Origin: Desulfocapsa sp. | GTDB lineage: Bacteria; Desulfobacterota; Desulfobulbia; Desulfobulbales; Desulfocapsaceae | Direction: 5' to 3' | Assembly (NCBI GenBank): GCA_029935315.1 | Contig: JAOZKN010000015.1 | Span: 1 to 36,145, forward strand | DNA: 36,145 nucleotides | In this document: positions 25,134 through 32,974 of the stretch, in pieces | Numbering within the stretch: position 1 is the first letter of the stretch | Layout: each line of letters starts with the position of its first letter | The notes under the pieces: model-generated | Told to the model about the DNA's origin: nothing | Seen by the model: only the letters and a program-made list of their open reading frames with translations | Database searches by the model: none | Program-made: the position numbers and the translations under genes

Positions 25134-26318
25134 ATGAAAATCAAAGGATTCTCAACATCGGCTGTTGCAGCCGGAATTCGATATCAGGATCGACTGGATC
25201 TTGCTCTTATTTATAGTGACACGCCTGCCGTAACCGCTGGTGTATTTACAGAAAACCAGGTTAAGGCCGCTCCCGTTCTTATCGACAAAGACCGTCTGAA
25301 ACAAGGACGTGCACAGGCAATTCTTGTCAACTCCGGAGTGGCGAATGCATGCACCGGAAAAGCAGGAATGACTGCGGCTTTGTTAACCAGCTCGCTACTC
25401 TCTTCGCGGCTTGATATTGAGGATGAGATGGTGTTACTTTCCTCCACAGGCGTTATTGGAGAACAGTTAAATCTTCCGGCTTTCCGTGCATCCATGGATG
25501 AACTTGTTGAGGGACTGTCCGATGATAATTTTGCAGATGTTGCCAATGCTATCATGACCACCGACACCGTGCCAAAACTTGTCAGCCGTTCTGTTATGAT
25601 AGGAGATCATGAGGTCAAATTTATGGGAATGGCAAAGGGTGCCGGAATGATTATGCCCAATATGGCCACCATGCTTTCCTTTGTGATTACCGATGCTCAA
25701 ATCTGTTTCCCCGAATTACAGACCTCTTTGCGTGAGGCAACGAACACAACCTTTAATCGTATCAGTATTGATGGTGATACCAGTACCAATGATATGGTGC
25801 TGGTAATGGCCAACGGAACTTCCTCCAATGCCTGGATTGATGAAGATAATCCCCTGGACAGACAGATTTTTCAGGATACCCTGGAAGATGTTTTAAAGGA
25901 TCTGGCATTACAGATTGTCTCAGACGGTGAAGGGGCGACCAAATGTATTACCATAAGGGTTTGTGGCGCAAAAGACGGAAAAGATGCCGAAAAAATTGCC
26001 CGCACTGTTGCTAATTCACCCCTGGTGAAGACTGCCTTTTTTGGTGAAGATGCAAACTGGGGCAGGATTCTCGCTGCCATGGGACGTTCCGGCGTACGTT
26101 TTAACCCTGATCGTGTCGATATCGCCATAGGTGATGTGGTTCTTGTACGTGATGGCCTGGCCGTTGGCAAAACTGCCGAAAGCGAAGCAACGGCTTTACT
26201 CAAAGAGAAAAACATAGCCGTCCGCCTCGACTTAAAAGACGGGGTCGGCTGTGAAGAGATGTACACTTGTGATTTTTCACTGGATTACGTGAAAATTAAC
26301 GCTGATTATCGTTCATAG
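25134..26318 (+). CDS. argJ: Glutamate N-acetyltransferase ArgJ
   Basis: A 394-residue ArgJ. The autocleavage site is the Thr in M-A-T-M-L-S-F, where the precursor is split into alpha and beta chains; K-G-A-G-M-I just before it and G-E-D-A-N-W-G-R late in the protein are conserved. ArgJ moves the acetyl group from N-acetylornithine to glutamate, and in some organisms also uses acetyl-CoA. AAGGA lies 9 nt upstream. A palindrome ATTCTTAGAAT (about 25077-25087) lies in the promoter region and may be an operator, but it does not match a known ARG box closely. Confidence 0.96.
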   Translation: MKIKGFSTSAVAAGIRYQDRLDLALIYSDTPAVTAGVFTENQVKAAPVLIDKDRLKQGRAQAILVNSGVANACTGKAGMTAALLTSSLLSSRLDIEDEMVLLSSTGVIGEQLNLPAFRASMDELVEGLSDDNFADVANAIMTTDTVPKLVSRSVMIGDHEVKFMGMAKGAGMIMPNMATMLSFVITDAQICFPELQTSLREATNTTFNRISIDGDTSTNDMVLVMANGTSSNAWIDEDNPLDRQIFQDTLEDVLKDLALQIVSDGEGATKCITIRVCGAKDGKDAEKIARTVANSPLVKTAFFGEDANWGRILAAMGRSGVRFNPDRVDIAIGDVVLVRDGLAVGKTAESEATALLKEKNIAVRLDLKDGVGCEEMYTCDFSLDYVKINADYRS

Positions 26319-26391
26319 TTGAGGGTGGTCAAACGATCAACCTACGGCACAAGTATAAGTATTATAGTTTGAATAACAAAGAGAGATGACG

Positions 26392-27645
26392 ATGGATTTA
26401 TCACTGTTCGGCCAACAGTTTACCGGGAATGCAGGTATTTTGAGTCTGATGGATGACCTGGGCAATGCCCTGGCTTCCGGCGGCGACGATATGGTTATGA
26501 TGGGTGGAGGAAACCCCGGTCATGTCCCGGCTTTTCAGGCGATCATCCAAAAACGCCTGCAGGAACTCGCTGCTGATACAGACTCATTCAAAAGGCTTAT
26601 AGGCGTTTACGATCCACCCCGTGGAGAAAAAGATTTTGTTGCAAGCCTGGCAAAGCTGTTGCGCAATGAATATGGATGGGAGGTTGGAGAAAAAAACATA
26701 GCTCTCACCAACGGCAGTCAATCAGGTTTTTTCCTTCTTTTTAATATGTTTGCAGGAGCATATGAGAATGGTGAGCAGAAAAAAATACGTCTTCCCCTTG
26801 CCCCTGAGTACATAGGCTATGGTGATCTGGGCACCTGCGATTCTTTCTTTGTTTCCAACAGGCCACGCATAAAGCTCCTCGAGGATAACCTGTTTAAGTA
26901 CCATGTGGATTTTGACAATATGCATGTTGGTTCTGAAACCGGGGCAATCTGTGTTTCCCGCCCGACGAACCCCACAGGCAATGTGCTGACCAATGAGGAA
27001 ATTGAAAAACTCGATAGCCTGGCAAAGCAGCATGGTATTCCGCTTATCCTCGATAATGCTTATGGCGTTCCATTTCCCGGAATTATCTACACAGAAGCGG
27101 AACCGGTCTGGAACGAGAATATAATTGTCTGCCTCTCCCTTTCTAAGCTTGGTCTTCCCGCTGCAAGAACTGGTATTATTGTCGCTCGTGAAGAGATTAT
27201 TCAGGCCGTGTCAGGGATGAATGCCATTATGAATCTGGCAACCGGTAGCTTTGGTGCCATGCTCGCTCAGGAGATGGTGGAGAGTGGTGAGGTGCTAACG
27301 ATCAGCCGTGAGATAATAAGACCTTTTTATGAAGAGAAAATGAAAAAGGCACTTACTCTGTTTCACGAAAAACTAGCCGGGACACCGTATAAAATTCACA
27401 GCCCTGAAGGCGCCATGTTTCTCTGGCTTTGGTTTGAAGATATGCCAATCAGCAGTCATGAGCTCTATTCCCGACTGAAGAAGAGGAATGTACTGGTTGT
27501 TTCCGGACATTTCTTCTTTCCCGGCCTGGAAGAACCATGGCAGCATGAAAAAGAATGTATTCGTGTCACCTATTCTCAGGATGAGGAACAGGTTGCCAGG
27601 GGAATCAAAATTATCGCAGAAGAAGTTCATAGAGCCTATTCCTGA
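26392..27645 (+). CDS. avtA: Valine-pyruvate aminotransferase
   Basis: A 417-residue fold-type I PLP aminotransferase. Its N terminus (M-D-L-S-L-F-G-Q-Q-F-T-G-N-A-G-I) closely follows E. coli AvtA. The S-x-x-K PLP lysine is in L-S-L-S-K-L-G-L-P, with R-P-T-N-P-T-G-N upstream and A-R-T-G-I next to it. It exchanges amino groups between valine and pyruvate/alanine. The ATG at 26392 is preferred over 26386 because the GAGAG ribosome site is too close to the first one. The stop overlaps the MORN-protein ATG by one base. Confidence 0.93.
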   Translation: MDLSLFGQQFTGNAGILSLMDDLGNALASGGDDMVMMGGGNPGHVPAFQAIIQKRLQELAADTDSFKRLIGVYDPPRGEKDFVASLAKLLRNEYGWEVGEKNIALTNGSQSGFFLLFNMFAGAYENGEQKKIRLPLAPEYIGYGDLGTCDSFFVSNRPRIKLLEDNLFKYHVDFDNMHVGSETGAICVSRPTNPTGNVLTNEEIEKLDSLAKQHGIPLILDNAYGVPFPGIIYTEAEPVWNENIIVCLSLSKLGLPAARTGIIVAREEIIQAVSGMNAIMNLATGSFGAMLAQEMVESGEVLTISREIIRPFYEEKMKKALTLFHEKLAGTPYKIHSPEGAMFLWLWFEDMPISSHELYSRLKKRNVLVVSGHFFFPGLEEPWQHEKECIRVTYSQDEEQVARGIKIIAEEVHRAYS

Positions 27646-29360
27646 TGGAGAGAAGCGGAGTGCAGAAAATACTCAAATATACTGGTCTGTTTTATGGAAG
27701 CATATTGCTTCTTGCAGGAATCGCACAGGCAGAATGTCTGGAAGGTGACTGCCGCAATGGAATGGGTGTCCTGGTGCATGAGGACGGACGGCGTTATAGC
27801 GGTGAGTTTAACGCTGGTGCCATTCACGGAACAGGAGAGTTGAAATATCCTGATGGCACGATCTATCTGGGTGATTTCGTGTTGGGCAGGTTTGACGGAA
27901 AGGGCATACTGGTTTCCAGTGATGGTCGCAGGTATGAAGGTGAATTTTCTCAAAATGTAATTGATGGCAAAGGCATTTTGCAGTTGCAGGACGGAAGTAC
28001 CTACGACGGTGAATTTCTCCTGGGGCGTTTCCATGGCCATGGCACACTGATTTATGCAGATGGCCGCCTGTATGAAGGAGAATTTAGAAGCAATCTCCTT
28101 CAGGGACAGGGGAAATTAACGGCTCTGAATGGAACATGGTTTGAAGGCAATTTTCATGAAGGGCAGCCGGCTGGTAAGGGAGTTAAAACCTATGCTGATG
28201 GCTCCAGGTACAGTGGCGAGTTTTATGGCGATATTCGTCATGGTCAGGGCCTGTGGGAGGATGTCGATGGAACAAGGTATGAAGGAACATTTGTTAATAA
28301 TACGTATACTGGATACGGCGTCTTACATTCGCCTGACGGAAGTCAGTACAGTGGAGAGTTCCTCGATAACTTTCCCCACGGTAAAGGAGAATTAACTGAT
28401 ATTGACAACAGTCGTTATGTCGGCGAATTTGTCAGGGGGAAAAAACAGGGTAAAGGTATACTTTATTATGCTGATTCCAGCCGTTATGAAGGTGAGTTTG
28501 TAAACGATCTTCCCCAGGGAACAGGGGAGTATTTTTATGCAGATGGGTCTGTCTACAAGGGAGAGTTCCTCGAAGGAAAACAGGATGGACAGGGAACGCT
28601 GCAGCGAAATGATGAAAGGAATTATACAGAGGCGCTTGTTGAAGGTAAACCGACAGAGAGTATTACGTCATCTGAAGTTGTTCAGCCTGTAACTGCAAAA
28701 GAGAATAAGGAGATACTCCCGGAAAAGAGTACGCCGGTCACGGGGAGCTATCTGATTATCAATGGTAAGTTGTGTCATGTTGCTGACAATAAATCGGTAA
28801 ACGGCAGGGTTAATTATCTGTTTAGCAATGGTATTTATTATAATGGAGAAATGAAGCAAGGTATTATGGACGGCTTCGGTGCCATTGAATATGTTAATGG
28901 TGATCACTATGAAGGGGATATTAGTAAAGGAGAAATCCAGGGTAATGGCATGTATACCTACACTAATGGTCGTCGTTATGAAGGGCAGTTTCATGGGGGC
29001 GTAAAAGAGGGGAGTGGGGTGTTTACCTACCCAGACGGTTCTCGTTATGCAGGACAATTTGAAAATGGCCATTTTTCCGGAAAGGGAAGTTATTTCTTCA
29101 ACAACGGTAGCCAATATGAGGGGAATTTCAAACTGGGCCGATTTGAAGGCATCGGTAAATTGATATATGCAGATGGTGGTACCTTTGAGGGTGACTTTAA
29201 GGATGATATGCCTCACGGTGAAGGAGTACTACTCTCCAGTGACGGGAGTCGTTATGATGGTGAATTTGAAATGGGTCGCAGAACCGGCTATGGGAAACTG
29301 ACCACTCCCAAGGGGAAGGTTTACGAAGGGCAATTCAGGAACGACGAATTTATACAATAA
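27645..29360 (+). CDS. Secreted MORN-repeat protein
   Basis: A 571-residue protein with an N-terminal signal peptide (hydrophobic L-F-Y-G-S-I-L-L-L-A-G, cleavage probably after A-Q-A). About 20 MORN repeats of 23 residues (Y-x-G-E-F-x-x-G-x-x-x-G-x-G-x-L-x-Y-x-D-G-x-x) follow in two blocks, separated by a ~55-residue non-repeat linker (about 332-385). MORN repeats fold as an elongated beta-sheet that often binds membranes or other proteins. The last repeat ends within 12 residues of the C terminus. The gene shares one base with avtA and is 8 nt before the DUF4177 gene, so all three are one transcript. The function is unknown. Confidence 0.9.
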   Translation: MERSGVQKILKYTGLFYGSILLLAGIAQAECLEGDCRNGMGVLVHEDGRRYSGEFNAGAIHGTGELKYPDGTIYLGDFVLGRFDGKGILVSSDGRRYEGEFSQNVIDGKGILQLQDGSTYDGEFLLGRFHGHGTLIYADGRLYEGEFRSNLLQGQGKLTALNGTWFEGNFHEGQPAGKGVKTYADGSRYSGEFYGDIRHGQGLWEDVDGTRYEGTFVNNTYTGYGVLHSPDGSQYSGEFLDNFPHGKGELTDIDNSRYVGEFVRGKKQGKGILYYADSSRYEGEFVNDLPQGTGEYFYADGSVYKGEFLEGKQDGQGTLQRNDERNYTEALVEGKPTESITSSEVVQPVTAKENKEILPEKSTPVTGSYLIINGKLCHVADNKSVNGRVNYLFSNGIYYNGEMKQGIMDGFGAIEYVNGDHYEGDISKGEIQGNGMYTYTNGRRYEGQFHGGVKEGSGVFTYPDGSRYAGQFENGHFSGKGSYFFNNGSQYEGNFKLGRFEGIGKLIYADGGTFEGDFKDDMPHGEGVLLSSDGSRYDGEFEMGRRTGYGKLTTPKGKVYEGQFRNDEFIQ

Positions 29361-29368
29361 GGAGAGTT

Positions 29369-29719
29369 ATGCGCTGGAGTTACAAAACCACCCATTTCAG
29401 TATGAAAAAAGAAGGAATTCTAGGCAATGCTTTTCTGGATGAGGCCGAAATCGAGGCTACTTTGAATGAATTTGGCTTAGCCGGGTGGGAGCTTGTTTCA
29501 CTCATGGAAGTAAATGATGGATTAATTGCTGTTTTTAAACAACCCTTTTCAAAAAACATAGCTCCTGTTTATGAGACAACACATGGAGATGCATTGCAGC
29601 AATCCCAGAATGTGACAGAGATGCCCGGACAGACAGTGCAGGCGGCACCTCCTGCACCTGTTGCTGGCAGTGATACCCCGCCAACCGATGAAGATGTTGG
29701 TGCTATTAAAATAATGTAG
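29369..29719 (+). CDS. DUF4177-type small protein
   Basis: A 116-residue protein. The first ~60 residues (M-R-W-S-Y-K-T-T, then L-N-E-F-G-L-A-G-W-E-L-V-S and I-A-V-F-K-Q) have the pattern of the DUF4177 family, a small beta-alpha-beta domain with a conserved G-W-E-L. The remaining ~55 residues are Pro/Ala/Gln-rich and probably disordered. AAGGAG precedes the ATG. It is the last gene of the argJ/avtA/MORN group on this strand. Confidence 0.75.
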   Translation: MRWSYKTTHFSMKKEGILGNAFLDEAEIEATLNEFGLAGWELVSLMEVNDGLIAVFKQPFSKNIAPVYETTHGDALQQSQNVTEMPGQTVQAAPPAPVAGSDTPPTDEDVGAIKIM

Positions 29720-29730
29720 GGACTTTCATG

Positions 29731-29751
29731 GTTGTGTAGAAACTACACAAC
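29731..29751 (+). terminator. Perfect hairpin after DUF4177 gene
   Basis: A 9-bp perfect stem GTTGTGTAG/CTACACAAC with a 3-base loop, starting 12 nt after the DUF4177 stop. There is no T-run, so it may be an RNA 3'-end stabiliser rather than a terminator. Confidence 0.45.
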
Positions 29752-29834
29752 GGGATGTGCGTGTGGGTAAAAAAGAACCATCTTTCTTTGTCTGTCTGAC
29801 GGCAATACAGTCCTATCTTTTCGCAAAGTACATA

Positions 29835-29856
29835 AAAACAGTATGTTAGCTGTTTT
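29835..29856 (+). promoter_or_regulatory. Dyad upstream of sigma-54-type promoter
   Basis: AAAACAG-N8-CTGTTTT, a perfect 7-bp dyad 8 nt upstream of the sigma-54-type element. It could be an activator or repressor site. Its centre would be about -47, close for a usual enhancer. Confidence 0.4.
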
Positions 29857-29864
29857 CGTGTAAG

Positions 29865-29880
29865 TTGGCACGTATGTTGT
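29865..29880 (+). promoter_or_regulatory. Candidate sigma-54 promoter
   Basis: TTGGCACGTATGTTGT matches the sigma-54 consensus TTGGCACG-N4-TTGC at all positions except the last base (T for C). GG (29867-29868) and the -12 dinucleotide (29879-29880) have the required spacing. The predicted start is near 29892. Confidence 0.55.
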
Positions 29881-29891
29881 AACATATAACG

Positions 29892-29966
29892 TAAATGAAA
29901 TAACAAACTTCATTTTCTTCCCCTCCCTTTTAACCCCTCTGGTCTGTTCCAGAGGGGTTTTTTTTT
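29892..29966 (+). ncRNA. Candidate sigma-54-driven small RNA (~75 nt)
   Basis: The unit between the predicted start and the terminator T-run has the layout of a trans-acting small RNA: a 5' stem-loop (AAATGAA 29893-29899 with TTCATTT 29909-29915), a CU-rich unpaired linker (about 29916-29931, CTTCCCCTCCCTTTT), then a terminator hairpin with ten Ts. The CU-rich linker is complementary to Shine-Dalgarno sequences. It has no credible ORF. No expression evidence is available. Confidence 0.45.
29932..29966 (+). terminator. Strong intrinsic terminator
   Basis: An 11-bp GC-rich stem (AACCCCTCTGG 29932-29942 with CCAGAGGGGTT 29949-29959), a 6-nt loop and a run of about ten Ts to 29966. Confidence 0.92.
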
Positions 29967-30050
29967 GCCTTTTAATATGTGCGCTGTACGTTCTGGTGTA
30001 GGTTCTGTTTTTTTGACCACATGATATTGTATAGTGTGAGGAGAAAGTCG

Positions 30051-30079
30051 TTGACAAGAAGATCTGTTAATTATATGCT
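30051..30079 (+). promoter_or_regulatory. Sigma-70-type promoter of the cobalamin riboswitch
   Basis: TTGACA (30051-30056), a 17-nt spacer and TATGCT (30074-30079). The predicted start near 30086 is just before the first helix of the riboswitch. Confidence 0.7.
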
Positions 30080-30086
30080 CTTTTTA

Positions 30087-30259
30087 TTCAGGTGTCCTGC
30101 TGATCACTTTTACATAACTGAGGACTGAAAAGGGAACTTCGTGAAAATCGAAGACGGGCCCGCCGCTGTAATCGGAAATATTAACTGCTATAGCCACTGA
30201 TCGATTTATTGGGAAGGCGCCGTTAATCAACAATCCGAAAGTCAGAAGACCTGCCTGAA
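30087..30259 (+). ncRNA. Cobalamin (B12) riboswitch aptamer
   Basis: The conserved segments occur in order: closing helix P1 (TTCAGG 30087-30092 with CCTGAA 30254-30259), A-A-A-A-G-G-G-A-A near 30128, G-G-G-C-C-C-G-C-C-G-C-T-G-T-A-A near 30156-30171, C-C-A-C-T-G near 30195, G-G-G-A-A-G-G-C-G near 30211, and the B12 box A-G-T-C-A-G-A-A-G-A-C-C-T-G-C-C at about 30240-30255. It binds adenosyl- or related cobalamins. An intrinsic terminator follows. No normal gene lies downstream on this strand. Confidence 0.95.
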
Positions 30260-30318
30260 CAATAGAGTATTTGCCGTCGAGGAATATCGGTATAAACTGA
30301 TCTTATGGATATGCAGGG

Positions 30319-30354
30319 AAATCCCAGGTCTGAATAACGGCCTGGGATTTTTTT
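30319..30354 (+). terminator. Riboswitch expression-platform terminator
   Basis: AAATCCCAGG (30319-30328) pairs perfectly with CCTGGGATTT (30341-30350), and a T-run ends at 30354. It is placed as the B12-responsive terminator of the riboswitch. Confidence 0.88.
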
Positions 30355-30395
30355 GTTTTCAGGTCATTCACACTGTTGTTTGAGGAGGTAGTGAA

Positions 30396-30488
30396 ATGGT
30401 TCTTCGGGAAAAAAGTGTTACTAAGCTTGTTTTATTGCAGGTAAAGGATTGGGATTCTTTTCAAGTGTTAATGCGTCAATTTTTATAA
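30396..30488 (+). CDS. 30-codon ORF behind the riboswitch
   Basis: An ATG with a very strong Shine-Dalgarno (GAGGAGG, 7 nt upstream) opens a 30-residue frame, M-V-L-R-E-K-S-V-T-K-L-V-L-L-Q-V-K-D-W-D and ten further residues. It is the only frame with a ribosome site between the riboswitch terminator and feoB. I recognise no family. It may be a genuine small protein, a leader peptide, or the first codons of a lost gene. Confidence 0.4.
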   Translation: MVLREKSVTKLVLLQVKDWDSFQVLMRQFL

Positions 30489-30499
30489 GGAGTATGCAT

Positions 30500-30539
30500 A
30501 GGTACTGTTAAATCCTGCTTGCAGGGTTTAACAGTACCT
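30500..30539. terminator. Long near-perfect hairpin between the riboswitch unit and feoB
   Basis: A 19-bp stem with one G-U pair (30500-30518 with 30521-30539; outer core AGGTACTGTTAAA) and an almost loopless turn. It has no T-run on either strand. It is 21 nt past the feoB stop and could end both transcripts or act as a processing site. Confidence 0.5.
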
Positions 30540-30560
30540 AACTCCACTGACCCTGTGAAT

Positions 30561-32726
30561 TTATGAGAACATACTCCCCAGTTGGAAAACCAGTACCGAA
30601 GCAATAAAGGCGAAAATGGTATTAAAGGTCATGGAAAAAAGGGCCCACTTCCATGAGGATTCTTTGGCAATACAGACGACTGTTACAAAGCAGGGCGCAT
30701 AAAACATAATAAAAATTAATGCGGAAACAGCGACCACTGCATTCCAGTGTGGATCTTTTACCAGCCTGTCGCCAAGAGAGCTTGCCTTGTCAGCTTCTAT
30801 TACTCCCATTGAGTATACTGTGCCAAGGGTAGATATAATGACTTCCTTGGCTGCAAATCCGCCAAGCATCGCAATATTCGTACGCCAGTCAAAGCCGGCA
30901 TAACTGGATACTGGTTCAAAAAAGAGGCCGACTTTCCCAGCGATTGAATTTCTCAGGGTCGCAGCGGATTCTTCCTGATTGATACCAGTCAGTGCATCCT
31001 GTAACTTTTCAGTTTGTTTTGCCAGTGTTTCCGTTATTTCCAGGCGTTGACTTTCATACAGGTCCTGTTCCGATTGAGGAAGTCCGGGGAAAGTCATCGA
31101 GGCCCAGAGTAAAATAGAGATCCCTAAAATAACCGTCCCCGCCTTTTTTATATACTGCCAGGTCCGTTCCCAGGTATGAATAACCAGACCACGAAAGGTA
31201 GGAAAGCGATAAGGGGGGAGTTCCATTACAAAGGGAGTTGCCTCACCACGTAACACCGTCATCCGCAAAAATTTGGCGGCAACAAGGGCCACCAGCCAGG
31301 CAAGCATTGTGAAAAGAAACATATACAAGGCCTTGTGTTCGGTAAAAAATGCTCCAATTAAGAGAACAAGGACCGGTACTTTTGCGCCACAGTTCATAAA
31401 AGGTACGGTGAGCAGGGTGGCCATACGCTCTTTGGGCGAGCGAAGGGTTCGTGTGGCCATAACGCCGGGAACTGCACATCCTCCTGCAATTCCACCAGAG
31501 ACAATAAATGGCATCACAGAGGAACCGTGCAGGCCAAAGAAGTGGAAAACACGGTCCATCATAAAGGCAACCCGTGCCAGATAGCCGGAGTCTTCAAGGA
31601 CTGCTATGCCAAAAAACATAAACATAATTAAGGGAACGAAGCCAAGAACACCCCCCACACCGTCGATAACACCAGAAATAATCATGGATTTCAACAATCC
31701 ATCGGGCAGGGTGTTTTCAACCACTCCTCCAAGCCAGCCAAACAATGCTTCCATCCAGGAGACGGGCAGTTCGCTCCAGGAAAAGGTAAACTGATAGAGG
31801 CCAAAAAGAATGGCTAGCATAATTACAGGACCAAGAAGACGGTTGGTAAGTACTTTGTCAATCTTATCCGAAGTATAGAGGCGGTCTGTATCAAATTTAT
31901 GGGTAAGAACACCTTGCCTGAGAATTGCCTTGATAAAGCCGTAACGATGATCGGCAATTATGGCCTCAGGGTAGACGTCCATGGTGGCTTGAAGATGGTC
32001 AGATGTTTTACTTACAATTTCTTCAAGTTTCCGGGCAGTTTCGGGGGCGGCAGCCTGTCCTTTTCTGAGCATTTCATCGTCATGCTCAAGGTATTTTATT
32101 GCTGTGAACCGGGCAGGGTAGGCTGATGAGAGGAAGGATGTCTGCTCAATGGTTGCGATGAGTTCCATCAGACTTTCGTCAAGGTCTTCACCGTATGAGA
32201 TATCCCTTGGTTCCATGGTTTTTGAAGATGCCGCAACCTCGAGGGCCTGGGAGATAAGTTCTTTTGTACCCTTGCCGGATCTGGCAATAATCGGGACTAT
32301 TGGAATCTCCAGCAATTCGGACAGTTTTTCCACGCGAATTTCAATTCCACGATCTTTGGCAACATCCATCATGTTCAGGGCAATGATGACAGGAAGCCCC
32401 ATTTCAAGGAATTGAGTGCTCAGATATAAATTTCGTTCGAGGTTTGAAGCGTCTACAATATTGACCACCACATCAGGTTTTGCAGTGGTGAGGAAGTCAC
32501 GACTTACAACTTCCTCAACAGAATAGGCTGTAAGAGAGTAGGTTCCGGGAAGATCTGTTATACTGATCTGTTGCCCGTCTTGATGAAAAGAGCCCTCTTT
32601 ATGGTCTACTGTAATTCCAGGATAATTCCCCACATGTTGTCTGGCTCCGGTGAGGTGATTAAAGAGTGTTGTTTTACCGGCATTGGGGTTGCCGGCAAGA
32701 GCCATGGTGATCGGTTTGTTGCCCAT
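30561..32726 (-). CDS. feoB: Ferrous iron transporter FeoB
   Basis: A 721-residue FeoB. The N-terminal G domain has G1 (G-N-P-N-A-G-K-T-T), G3 (D-L-P-G-T-Y) and G4 (N-M-M-D); the membrane part has the two Gate regions with C-A-V-P-G (inside S-G-G-I-A-G-G-C-A-V-P-G) and N-C-G-A-K-V-P-V, and N-I-A-M-L-G-G-F-A-A-K-E-V near the C terminus. It imports Fe(II) across the inner membrane. The ATG at 32726 (M-G-N-K-P) is chosen; a longer TTG frame would overlap the preceding gene. It is 11 nt after the stop of the Cys-rich partner gene, with no clear Shine-Dalgarno, so translational coupling is likely. Confidence 0.96.
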   Translation of the reverse strand: MGNKPITMALAGNPNAGKTTLFNHLTGARQHVGNYPGITVDHKEGSFHQDGQQISITDLPGTYSLTAYSVEEVVSRDFLTTAKPDVVVNIVDASNLERNLYLSTQFLEMGLPVIIALNMMDVAKDRGIEIRVEKLSELLEIPIVPIIARSGKGTKELISQALEVAASSKTMEPRDISYGEDLDESLMELIATIEQTSFLSSAYPARFTAIKYLEHDDEMLRKGQAAAPETARKLEEIVSKTSDHLQATMDVYPEAIIADHRYGFIKAILRQGVLTHKFDTDRLYTSDKIDKVLTNRLLGPVIMLAILFGLYQFTFSWSELPVSWMEALFGWLGGVVENTLPDGLLKSMIISGVIDGVGGVLGFVPLIMFMFFGIAVLEDSGYLARVAFMMDRVFHFFGLHGSSVMPFIVSGGIAGGCAVPGVMATRTLRSPKERMATLLTVPFMNCGAKVPVLVLLIGAFFTEHKALYMFLFTMLAWLVALVAAKFLRMTVLRGEATPFVMELPPYRFPTFRGLVIHTWERTWQYIKKAGTVILGISILLWASMTFPGLPQSEQDLYESQRLEITETLAKQTEKLQDALTGINQEESAATLRNSIAGKVGLFFEPVSSYAGFDWRTNIAMLGGFAAKEVIISTLGTVYSMGVIEADKASSLGDRLVKDPHWNAVVAVSALIFIMFYAPCFVTVVCIAKESSWKWALFSMTFNTIFAFIASVLVFQLGSMFS

Positions 32727-32737
32727 TTTTATTATTT

Positions 32738-32911
32738 TTACTGTTTTTCTTTTCTGCTTTTGCAATTGTCAGTGCTGCAAGCACTGCACCCGCATCCACA
32801 AGAGATGGTTTGAGAGGGATCAATGGCCTGACGGAATTGATAATAAAGTTTTCGACCAATGAAAAAGAGTGCAATGGCTACGATAATTCCAGTGAGTATG
32901 TTTTGCCACAT
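32738..32911 (-). CDS. FeoB-associated Cys-rich membrane protein
   Basis: A 57-residue protein starting at the ATG at 32911, with GAGG 7 nt upstream. It has one transmembrane helix (about residues 3-20, N-I-L-T-G-I-I-V-A-I-A-L-F-F-I-G) and a Cys-rich tail (S-C-G-C-G-C-S-A-C-S-T-D-N-C). This is the FeoB-associated Cys-rich family, thought to assist or regulate FeoB. It lies immediately upstream of feoB. Confidence 0.85.
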   Translation of the reverse strand: MWQNILTGIIVAIALFFIGRKLYYQFRQAIDPSQTISCGCGCSACSTDNCKSRKEKQ

Positions 32912-32974
32912 GGGAAACCTCAAATGTTAGTCAAGACTAAGTGTGAAGCCAAAAAAAAACAAAACCTTGATATA

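Noticed and set aside
27645-29360. Repeated 69-bp periodicity as a DNA-level or CRISPR-like repeat
   Set aside because: The period reflects 23-residue MORN repeats in one continuous reading frame; the DNA copies are diverged and there are no spacers.
30494-30511. A five-codon ORF after a second AAGGAG
   Set aside because: The ribosome site is almost adjacent to the ATG and the frame ends at once inside the hairpin.
32727-32765. TTG start that would lengthen FeoB by 13 residues
   Set aside because: The extension would overlap the Cys-rich gene and precedes the conserved FeoB N terminus without a ribosome site.
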